A stretch of 64,000 nt of DNA from CAZKWG01 sp964615375 (GTDB lineage Bacteria > Myxococcota_A > UBA796 > CAZKWG01). Location of the stretch: the NCBI GenBank assembly GCA_964615375.1, contig CAZTOW010000034.1, forward strand, positions 41,483 to 105,482, in the 5' to 3' direction. The notes under the pieces are model-generated. The model was given only the letters and a program-made list of their open reading frames with translations, ran no database searches and had not been told where the DNA came from. The first letter of the stretch is position 1, and each line of letters begins with the position of its first letter. A program made the position numbers and the translations under genes. Shown here one piece after another: positions 52,151 to 62,800 of this stretch.

Positions 52151-53406
52151 GCCGCGGCCCGGTCCCCCAGATCTTCGAGGACGAAGCCTCCGCGCTGCCG
52201 CCAGAGGGCCCGGCGGGAGGAGACCTCTCCGGCACGTACCCCAACCCCACGGTGCTCGACGACGGCCACGCCCACACAGGCGCGACGCTGAGCGAGATCA
52301 CGCACGAGAGCGTCGCGAGCGCCAACATCGACGGCGGATCCAGCACGCCTTCCCTGCGCACGCTCGGCACCGGCGCGCAGCAGGCTGCGGCGGGAGACGA
52401 CAGTCGGCTGTCGAACGCTCGCACGCCGACCGCGCATGCCAGCAGCCACCAGCATGGGGGCAGCGACGAGATCAGCAGCGTCACGCCCGCTGCCGACGCC
52501 ATCCCCAAGGCCGATGGGAGCGCGCTCCTGGACGGCTGGCTGAGCGTGGGCGGCGCGGGCTTCTTTGGCGACGGCAGCGACGGGAACGTCACCATCTCCG
52601 GCGGGACCACCACGCTGGGGCGCGACATGTTCTACGCCTCGCTCACGGTGGCGTCCACGGGCGTGCTGCGACCCAACGGCTTCGTCATCCATGTGCTGGG
52701 GACGCTCACCATCACCTCGGGCGGCCAGATCGCCGATCCGGGCGCCAACGCCACGAACGGCACCGGCGGCGCCGGCCTCGGCACGCGGGGGACCCTGGGG
52801 GTGGATTCCGGTGCGGGCGCCAACGGGGCGACCGGGACCGGCACCAACGGGGCGGCCGGGGGCACAGGCGCCACCCCTACCCACCACAACTCCGCGCTGA
52901 GCTATCAGGGCGGCGGCGGCGGCAGCACGAGCACCCACGCGGGCGGCGCGGGCGGCAACCCGTCCTCCCGCCCGGCCACCGCCGGGAGCATCCGGGCCTG
53001 GCCCGCGGCGGGGATGGGTCAGGCCATCGGCAACGGGCTGGTGCGCACCGGCGGGGGCGGGGGCGGAGGTGGCGCGGGCGGCTGCACGCCCGGCGCGGGC
53101 AGCGCCACGGCGGGCGGCGGCGGCGCAGGCGGCGGCGCGGTCGTGATCCGCTGCCGGGTCCTGGACAGCGCGGGCACCATCTCCGCGCCCGGCGGGAGCG
53201 GCGGCGCGGCCTCGGCGGCGAACGGCGGCGCGGCCGGGGGCGGGGGCGGAGGCGCGGGCGGCTGGGTGGTGGTCTGCGCGGGCAAGGTGCTGAATCAGGG
53301 GACGATCAACGCCCCCGGCGGCGCGGGCGGCGCGGGCGCGGGCGGCGGCAACAACGGCGGCAGCGGCAACAACGGCTTCACGATGGTGTTGAGAGGGACC
53401 CCATGA
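52147..53406 (+). CDS. Tail-fibre-like, Gly-rich (collagen-like) protein
   Basis: A 419-residue protein. Near the N-terminus PAGGDLSGTYPNPTVLDDGHAH and RTPTAHASSHQHGGSDEI are stretches common in phage tail-fibre proteins. A central beta part (LTVASTGVLRPNGFVIHVLGTLTITSGG) leads to a Gly-rich, Asn-rich domain (NGAAGGTGATP, GAGGGAVVIRC...), whose repeats may form a fibre or glycine helix bundle. It overlaps both neighbours by 4 bp. Co-translation with the TcA gene suggests a role in presenting or targeting the toxin. Confidence 0.65.
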   Translation: MSRGPVPQIFEDEASALPPEGPAGGDLSGTYPNPTVLDDGHAHTGATLSEITHESVASANIDGGSSTPSLRTLGTGAQQAAAGDDSRLSNARTPTAHASSHQHGGSDEISSVTPAADAIPKADGSALLDGWLSVGGAGFFGDGSDGNVTISGGTTTLGRDMFYASLTVASTGVLRPNGFVIHVLGTLTITSGGQIADPGANATNGTGGAGLGTRGTLGVDSGAGANGATGTGTNGAAGGTGATPTHHNSALSYQGGGGGSTSTHAGGAGGNPSSRPATAGSIRAWPAAGMGQAIGNGLVRTGGGGGGGGAGGCTPGAGSATAGGGGAGGGAVVIRCRVLDSAGTISAPGGSGGAASAANGGAAGGGGGGAGGWVVVCAGKVLNQGTINAPGGAGGAGAGGGNNGGSGNNGFTMVLRGTP

Positions 53407-53753
53407 GCAGCTTCGACACCCTGATCGTCCCCGAGGACCTGTCGGACGAGGCCGTGGAGAAGCTGGCCCTGTCCATGGGCGTCTCCTCCGTCTGCAGAGG
53501 CGTCCCCGATCGCCTGGCCGGGGTGCTCAGCGCGGACGATCTCCCCACGGTCTACACGGAGAGCGCCGAGGAGAGCACCACCACGGAGGGCGTCCTCGTC
53601 GAGACGCGGGAGATCACCCTCGACGACGCGGTGATCGCGCCCGCCCTGGTGGCCGTCGTGGCGGAGCTCGCCGTCGAGGTCGAGACGGAGGTCGAGACCG
53701 AGAGGGAGGCCGACACGGAGCCCGAGGGCGAGCGCGTCGAGTCCCCCGGCTGA
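53403..53753 (+). CDS. Small acidic protein of the Tc locus
   Basis: A 116-residue protein starting at ATG 53403 in the previous stop. The N-terminal half is compact (FDTLIVPEDLSDEAVEKLALSMGVSSVCRG), the rest is acidic Val/Glu/Thr repeats (VETEVETEREADTEPEGE), probably flexible. Unrecognised; may be a chaperone or a plug for the following toxin. The TcA start is 63 bp downstream. Confidence 0.55.
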   Translation: MSSFDTLIVPEDLSDEAVEKLALSMGVSSVCRGVPDRLAGVLSADDLPTVYTESAEESTTTEGVLVETREITLDDAVIAPALVAVVAELAVEVETEVETEREADTEPEGERVESPG

Positions 53754-53815
53754 GCAGAGCACGCTCCAGCGCCAGCCCAAACCGAGTTCAACAAGACACT
53801 GTGTGAGGTTGTCCG

Positions 53816-56800
53816 ATGTCGAGTCAACAGAAGACCTACGTCCGCGGGATCGTCGTCGTCGAGAACGGAGGGGCACCCCAGGAGGGGGTGACTGTGGAGG
53901 TGGTCCTCGGATCAGGGCGACGCTCCACGAGCCTCGGCCGAGCGGTCACGAACGCCAAAGGCCGATTCGAGCTCCAGCTCTCCGAAGGCCCCTTGAGCCG
54001 GCGCAGCGGTCCGCTCCGCTTCGCGGTCTCCCGCGAGAGACGTCCGGTAGAGCTGGCCCACGGCTCGCCGGTGGTCCTCGACCTGAAGCGCCTGTCCAAG
54101 GACGTCGTGCTCTGCGTCCGGCCCGGAGAGCGCTGTCCGCTCCCCACCGAGATCGAGCTCCAGCCGAGCGAGCTCTCCAACCGCTACGTGTTCGGCGTGG
54201 TACAGCACGAGGACGGGACGCGGCTGGAAGGTCTCCAGGTCAAGATCTTCCTGGTCACCTTGAACGGCGCCGTCGCGATCACGACGACCGCGATCACCGA
54301 CGCCGAGGGGGCGTACCAGATCAACGACGACGCCCTCGCGTCCGGCGTGAACGTGATCGTCCGCGCCTACGCCGACGAGAACGAAGACGAGGTCTACGAG
54401 ACCCTGGTCGGCAGCTCGCGCATGAGCCTGCAGATCGACCCAAACCCCCGCATCGACGTCCTGGTGCGCGCCGAGGACTACGCGGGGCCCTCGGAGTACC
54501 AGCGTATCGGGGGCGTGATCGAGCAGGCGCGCGCGGACGTGGCCTCCCCGCCCGCCGTCGTCGCGCTGACCCACGCCCAGGTGATGTACATCGCCGCGCG
54601 TTACAACGTCTCTGCGTCCAAGGTCACGGACTACGTCTTCGCCCACCGCATGGCCGGCGAGACCGGGATGGCCGACTACAAGGAGCAGATATATGCCTTG
54701 TTTCAGGCGGGCTGGCCACGATCCATCTCTCAATTCCTGTCGTCCAGCCGGGCGGCGGCGCGTACTGCGGTGTTCGGCGCGTCTCGACGAAACGTGATCT
54801 CCAGCGGCGCCTTCGACGTGGTGGATGACTTCCTTCAAGCCTGGGTGGATGAGCTGGTCCGCCGCGCGCTCGACCCAGAATCCGCCGCCAGCATGGGATC
54901 GGTCCTCACGGCCGCGGGCCTGAGCGGGGCCGAGTCTGAGCTGCTGCTCGGCCTCTGGCTCGCGCACACGGGCAAGACCAGCGCCTTCTGGGACGCCATC
55001 GAGGCGCACGTCACCCTGGGCGCGAAGGCGGCGGACATCCAGGCGGCGCTCTCCCTCTCCCTGGTCGTCGCCAGCCACGCGCCGATGGTCGGCCGGATCC
55101 TGGAGCTCGTCACGGACATCTCCGAGATCGCGAGCTGGAGCTCGGACGACTGGAGCGACCGCATCGCCGACACCTGGAGCGGTGACCCCGTGGGTGTGCC
55201 CGAGGGCATGACCGAGGCGACCTACATCACCCACATCCAGGAGAAGATCGAGGAGGCCTTCCCGTCTGCGAGCTCACGCAGAGAGGCGCTCGCCGACACC
55301 GACCCCGAGCTCGCGGATCTGCGCACGTACCTGACCGCGAACAGCGGCTTCTCCTTCGGCGGGGCCGCCGCCACCGGGTCCTCGGACGAAGCGAGGATGG
55401 CTCGGAAGTTCCAGCGCATGTACCGCGTCGCCCCCAGCGCCGGCCGGTACACCGCCATGAAGGCCCTGGCCGCCGACTTCAGCTCCGCGCGCGACATCGA
55501 TCGCATGGGCCGCGCGCGCTTCGTCCAGAGCTACACCTCGAGCCTCGGGAGCGCAGACGCCGCGCTTGAGGTCTACCAGCGGGCGCGCGCCCTCTCCAGC
55601 ATGGCGGCCGTGGCCTACACCATGCTGCACCCCAATTTGTACGGGCCAACCTACGCCGCGCAGATCGCGCGGGAGGAGCCCAGCGATCTCCCCAACTACG
55701 AGAGCCTGTTCGGCGAGACGGACAGCTGCGGCTGCGACCCCTGTCTGTCCGTCCACAGCCCCGCGGCCTACCTGGTGGATCTGCTCGACTGGGTGGACGA
55801 GCGCGGCGGCTGGGCCGAGCCCGAGGAGCTCGAGCCCGAGGCCAGCCCCGCGCCGAGCGCGCGCAAGCTGAACGTCCGACGACGGGACCTGGGCCAGCTC
55901 GCGCTGACCTGCGAGAACACCTGGCGCGTCCTGCCTTATGTTGATCTGGTCAACGAGGTGCTGGAGGTGGCCGTCGCCAGCCACGTCCACGCCGAGGACG
56001 ACCCACCCTGGACGCCGACCTACGCCACCGAGACCAGTCTCCAGGACGCCGAGCTGCTCGTCACGCCCGAGCACGTCCTGAGCGAAGCCTACGACGCGCT
56101 CGGGGAGGGGCAGTACGGCCACCGGATGCCCTTCCACCTCTGGAATGCGCTGTCGCGCACCTTCCTGGACCACCTGGGCGCGCCGCGCTGGCGGATGTTG
56201 CGCGTCTTCCAACACAACAACATTGGATCGGGTGAGGAGACCGGGATCACGGATGGGATGATCGCCGCCGAGGAGCTCCGCCTCTCGGCTACGGATCTGA
56301 GCCTGATCACCGAGGCCAGCCCGGATGACGTCGAGCTCGAGTCCACCCCACTCAGCGTCCCGCGACGTTGGGGGGTCGAGACGCTCGCCGAGGTCGCGGT
56401 GGTCAAGACCCTGATGCGGCGGGCGGGGATCACCTGGGAGGAGCTCCTGGAGATCCTCCACACCACGACCGCAAACCCCGAGGTCGGGGAGGGCAGGACC
56501 CTGTACCTGGTCTATGGGGACCCCTGCGATCTGGACCAGATCACGCTGAGCACCGACAGCGAGGTGGCCACCACCCCCGGGGATGAAGAATTCCGCCGGC
56601 TCTCGCGGTTCATCCGCCTGTGGCGCGCGCACGGCGGCAGCCCGCTCGAGGCCCACCGCACGCTGAGCTCGCTCGGGCTGTCGGACGCCGAGGACGCCGA
56701 CGCGGCGTTGATGACCCAGCTCGGCGGTCTGGTCCGCCTGGAGCGCGTCAGCGGGATGGAGCGTCGGCTGCTGCGCGTCCTGTGGTCGGACCTCGACACC

Positions 56801-59800
56801 TTCGAGGACCGGGAGGCGGCGAAGACGCCTCAGCGCTCGCTCTACGCCACGCTCTTCCTCGATCCCACGACCTTCCCCGAGGCGGCGACGAGCTCGGAGA
56901 GCTGGCTGTTCACGCTCACCGCGGGAGGGGAGCCGAACACCTCGGACGCGCTCTCGGAGCACCTTGGCAAGCTGGCCGCAGCGCTGCGTTGCGAGGTCGG
57001 CGCGGTCGAGGACGCGATCGCCTGGGCCTACCCCTCCACCACGGCGACCGAGGTGATCACGCTCGCCAGCCTGAGCCGTGTGGTGCGGCGCGTGCTGCTG
57101 GCGCGGGCGGCCCGCTGCACGGTCGGGCAGATGGAGGCGCTGATCGCGCTCTCCGGCCTCGATCCGCTCGCCTGGGAGTCGGCGGGCAGCCCGGACCTGG
57201 AGGGGGTCGCGGACCTGCTGGAGCAGGTCGGTGAGCTCCGCGCATCGCTGGGCCTGGATCTGGTGTTGTGGCTCTCTACCCATCGCGCCGCGTCCGTGGC
57301 CCGCGTGGCGCCCTCTGACGAGGCCCTGCGCGAGCAGCTCGGGGTGCTGCGCGATCACCTGCGCTCGGTCGCGGGCGACTACGACTGCAGCGACGAGGTG
57401 GCGGACGACGCGACGGGCGCGCGCTTCCAGGCGGCGCTGATGGCGGCGCTGGGGCTCGAGGGCACGGCGCCGGAGTGGACTGGCACGCTGCTGGAGCTCG
57501 TGATCGGCGACTGGATCTCGGACCCCGATCCCGACCTGGCGACCGAGCAGGCGGAGCGGTGGACCTGGATCACGACGCCCGCCAGCACCGGCGACGTGGC
57601 GCTGGCGGACTGGCTGGATCTCCGGGATCTCCGCGCACAGCTCATCGGGACGGGCGGCGAGGCTCCGCCGCTCACCGACGCGGCGGCCCGCTGCACCTAC
57701 GCGCTACGCCTGCTGACCTGGGGCGTGTACCGCGCCGTGCGCCGCGCCGCCCTGCGCAGCGCTGTCCTGGAGAAGCTGGGCGCCGCGCTGGGTCGGAGCC
57801 AGACCAGCGTCACCCGTCTCTGCACGCTCGACCTGTCCGCGCTGTTCGCGGGCTACGCCGGCTCCAATCCGAGCCTGGCCGAGCTCTTCCTGACGCGCTC
57901 CTTCCTGGCCTTCGAGGACATGGAGGACGCGGATCGCACCGCCGATCTGTACGAGTCGGGGGACACCCTGGCCACGCCCATCGACGACGTGCTGGCGCTC
58001 CTGCCGCGGCTCGTCAAGATGGCCCGCCTGCTCTCTGGCCTCGGGCTCGACGCCGAGGAGGAGGGCTGGTGGTTCGGCGAGGAGGGAGCCACGAGCGCCG
58101 AGAGCTTCGGACTGGTGGATCTGACCGGCTTCTCGCTCACCGAGGACGACGAGGACGCCTCTACGCGCTTCGCGGGCATCCTGGCCGCGATCCGGCTGTT
58201 CCGTCAGCGCTCGCGTCTGCCGGGGAACGAGCCCGGCTTCGCCAGCCTGCTCGGGCTCATCGGGGCGGAAGACAGCGCTCCTTCGGGCACGCAGGTCTCG
58301 CTCTTCCTCGCCGGGCTGGCCGAGCGTTGTGACTGGCGTGAGGCCGATCTCCAGGCGCTGGCCTCGGCCTTCGGCTACGACGACGGCGAGCCCGCGCTCA
58401 CCGACCCGCTCGAGCTCGAGCGCCTCCTGGACGCCGCCGAGCTGTGCCGCCGCCTCGGTCTGGACGCGGCGACGCTCCTGGGGGAGCTCCAGCGAAGCCC
58501 CGTGTCTACCCTCGCCTTCGACGCGCGCGAGGACGAGGCCCGCGCCGTCATGGGCGCCGCCCGGGCGCGCACCCCCGACACGGACGCCTGGCTCGCCGCC
58601 GCGAAGCCCCTGCGGAACCAGGTGCGCGAGGCCCAACGCGCCGCCCTCGTCGGCTATCTCATCGACCACCCCGACATGGCCTTTCAGGACGAGGACGATC
58701 TGTACGAGTACTACCTGATGGATGTGCAGATGAGCCCCTGCATGCTCACCAGCCGGATCGTCCAGGCGACGCTCTCCGTGCAACAGTACGTCCAACGCAA
58801 CCTTCTCGGCCTGCCCCACCCCACTGAAACAGAGGTCGTCGAGAGCGAGGAGGTCCCGGTCATCGAGGACGCGCTGTCGCTCACCGACGATGATCGGGAA
58901 GAGTGGGAGTGGATGAAGAACTACCGGGTCTGGGAGGCGGCGCGAAAGGTCTTCCTGTACCCCGAGAACTGGATCGAGCCCGAGCTGCGCGACGACAAGA
59001 CGCCCCTCTTCGAGACCCTGGAGAGCGATCTCGCGCAGGGCGAGCTGGACGAGGACCGCGTGGACGAGGCGGCGATCGGCTACCTGGAGCGGCTGCGCGA
59101 GGTCCACAACCTGGCCGTGCTGGGCTACACCTGGCAGCAGGACGAGTCGGACGGCGAGCTGACCGAGGCCCTGCACGTCATCGCGCGCACCCGGGGCGCG
59201 CCCCGGGTCTACTACTACCGGCGCTGGGAGGATCAGGCGACCTGGACCCCCTGGCGGAAGATCGACTGTGGGATGGAGGGAGACCACATCCTGCCGGTGA
59301 TGTACAATCGACGACTCCTGGTCTTCTGGCTGAGCTTCGAGGAGGTCGGGGACACGTCCGACGAGTCTGGCTCCCAGTGGTACGAGCTCCGGTTGAGCTG
59401 GTCAGAGCACCGGGACGGCGCCTGGACGCCTCGGCGCGTCAGCGACCCGGCGGTCTCGCTGCAGATGACCGAGAGCCCTCACGACGTCCAGGGGCAGTAC
59501 AACCTCCACTCGGAGTTGTCGGACAACAAGCTCCTGGTTCACGTCGTCAACCGGACGGACGCTCACACGCTGCTCTGTTTCGCGATGGATCCCTGCACCT
59601 TGGAGCTGAGCTCGGAGCCCGAGGAGGGAGAATTCGAAGATCAGCGCCCGCTCACCCTCGTACCCTACATGCAGGGCTACGTCTCGTCGGTCTACAACCA
59701 CACCAGCGCGCTCTCCATGCCCGCCAGCGATCTGTCGTCGACCGGCACCCTGGGGGACACCGTCGCCGACTACACCCTGTTGGAGGAGCCGCCCTCCGAC

Positions 59801-62800
59801 TTCCGGGTGATCGTCTCCCGCCAGGTCGAGAACTTCTCCTGCCAGACCCCCTTCTTCTACGAGGACGCCACGCGCAACCTCTTCGTCCGCTATGTCCCCG
59901 CGAGCGACGCCGGGCTGGCCGGTAGCATGCAGGCCGGAGGCTTCTCCCTCTCGTCCTTCGGGAACTTCCTGGCCACGGAGGCGGAGACCAGCCTGCCCTC
60001 GGACGCGATCGGCGACGACGCGGAGTACGACTACGCGCTCGACGTCCACGACGAGGCCGCGGCGATGGTCAAGCGGGCCTACCTGGCCTTCGAGGCGTAC
60101 ACGGGCAACCCGGTGGCGACCAGCGGCGGGCTCTTCCGCTTCGAGCCCTTCTATCACCCCTACGTGTGTACGTTCACCACGGAGGTACGGCGAAACGGCA
60201 TCTTTGGCCTGCTGGCGCCCGCCGAGGAGGGCAGCACGGCCGAGCTCGCCCGTCAGCAGATCGAGGACAGCGCCTGGTTTTCGACCTACGAGCCCACGGT
60301 CCACGTCGATCCCGACTACCCCATCGACGAGGTGGACTTCTCAGAGGGGGGCGCCTACGCACAATACAACTGGGAGTTGTTTCTGCACCTCCCGATGTAC
60401 CTGGGCAAGCGCCTCTCGGCAGACCAGCGCTTCCAGGAGGCTATGGACTGGTATCACACCGTCTTCGATCCCCGGAGCCAGAACACAGACTACGACACGC
60501 CGGCCCGCTACTGGAAGATCAAGCCCTTCCTGGAGACCATCGGCCCCTCGGTGACGGACTGGGCCTCGTTCACCGGCGCAGACGGGGACGAAAACCAGCT
60601 CGCCGAGTTCGAGGCGCAGGTCGCCGCCTGGCGAGAGGACCCCTTCAACCCGCACCTGCTGGCGCGGCTGCGTCACGGCACCTACCAGAAGGCCGTGTTC
60701 ATGGCCTACCTGGACAACCTCATCGCCTGGGGCGATCATCTCTTCCGACTCGACACGATGGAGAGCGTCGGCGAGGCCACGCAGCTCTACGTGCTGGCCA
60801 GCCAGCTCCTCGGCGAGCGACCCGTCACGCTGGCCGCGGAGACGAAGCCCACGCCCAAGAGTTATGACGACGTCCGCGGAGAGCTCGACGCCTTCTCCAA
60901 CGTCCTGGTGGAGGTGGAGAACACGCTGCCCACGCCCTCGGGGAGCGGCTTCCGGCGCTTCGGCGCGCCCACCCCCAGCGTCGGCCGCACCGCGTACTTC
61001 TGCGTGCCGCCCAACGCGCGCCTGCTGGCCTGGTGGGACACCGTGGCCGACCGTCTGTTCAAGATTCGTCACTGCCTGAACATCGAGGGCGTGGCGCGCT
61101 CGCTCTCTCTGTTCGCGCCTCCCATCGATCCGGCCCTCCTGGTCCGGGCCCGCGCGGCGGGGCTGGACCTGCAGACGGCGTTGTCCGCGAGCGGGGACAG
61201 CCTGCCCAACCACCGCTACAGCGTGCTGTCCGCGCGGGCGTCGACGCTCGCCGGCACGGTCCGGGCGCTCGGCGGGGCGCTGCAGGGCGCGCTGGAGCGT
61301 CGGGACGCCGAGGCGCTCGCCCTGCTGCGCTCGGAGCACGAGCTCGCGCTGATGGACGCGGTGGGCGGGATCAAGGAGCAGGCCGTGGCGGAGGCGGAGG
61401 CCAACCTCGATGCCGCGAAGAAGAGCTTGAAGCTCGCGGAGGCGCGGTGGGAGCATTATGATGGGTTGTTGAGCCGGGAGCTGATTGGGCAAGAGAAGGC
61501 GCAGCGGGCCCTGGCTATCTCAGCGCTGGCCCTCACACCACTTCCTATCGGGTTCACCGGCCTCAAAGGTATCTTTGGCCTGCTTCCGCAGCTGATCGTC
61601 GGCCTGGGGGCCGGTACGGAGTTCGGAGGAGAGCAGGCCGCGAAGAAGGCCGAAGCTGCCGCCCAGGGGCTGAGCACCCTGATCGGGAGTCTAAACTCTG
61701 CGTCTGGCCTCGCGGGCCTCGGCGCCAGCTTCGCCCGTCGGCAGGAGGACTGGAAGTTCCAACGCAAGCTCGCCAAGAAGGAGCAGAATCAGATCAACCA
61801 GCAGATCCTCGCCGCCGAGATCCGCCTGGACATGGCCCGGCGCGACCTGTCCAACCACAAGCTCCAGCGGAGCCAGAGTGTGGAGGTGGACCAGTGGATG
61901 CGCGGGAAGTTCACCAGCAAAGAGCTGTATGACTGGATGGTCAGCCAGGTCTCCGGGCTCTACTTCGCCTCGTACACGCTGGCCTTGGACCTCGCGCGGC
62001 AGGCGGAGCGCGCGTTCCGTCACGAGCTCGGCCTCAGCGCCAGCAGCTTCGTGGCCGCCGGGCACTGGGACAGCCTGAAGAAGGGCCTTCTGGCCGGCGA
62101 GCGCCTGTCCCACGAGCTCGAGCGTCTGGACGCGGCGTACCTGGCGCAGGACACGCGGGAGTACGAGCTCACGAAGCACGTCAGCCTGTCCTCCCTCGAC
62201 CCACTCTCGCTGGCGCTGCTTCGAGAGACCGGGGAGTGCTGGGTGGACCTGCCCGAGTCCCTCTTCGATCTCGACTGCCCCGGCCACTACTTCCGTCGGC
62301 TGTCGGCGGTGACGCTGTCGCTCGCCTGCCTGAGCGGTCCGCAGGCCAACGTCCACGTCGAGTTGACGCTGTACAGCAGCCGGATGCGTCGGGAGCCGGA
62401 CGCCAGCGCCGATCTGGTCGAGGACAGCGCGGTGGGCGTCACCCGGATCGTCACCAGCACCGCGCGGGACGACGGCGGGCTCTTCCAGCTCGACCTGCGC
62501 GATCCGCGCTACCTGCCCTTCGAGCGGCGCGGCGCGGCGAGCACCTGGCGCGTGCGGCTGTGCAACCCCGACTGGCCGCAGCTCGACCGGGACAGCATTA
62601 CGGATCTCACGTTACACCTGCGTTACACCGCGCGGGAGGGTGGGGAGGACTTCCGCTCGGACGTGCTCGCGGGGCTCGGAGGGGCTCTCGCGATCGTCGG
62701 CGGGCAGGGGGTCGGGACGTCGGTGCCAGGAGAAGAGACGAGGAATGGCCTCTTCGTGGCGCTGAGCGCCGTGCGCGACGACCCGGACGCCTGGCACCTG

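Noticed and set aside
52141..52938. Minus-strand 265-codon frame across the tail-fibre-like gene
   Set aside because: It mirrors the Gly-rich plus-strand gene, which has 4-bp overlaps with both neighbours; the minus frame has Arg/Ala/Gly composition and no ribosome site.
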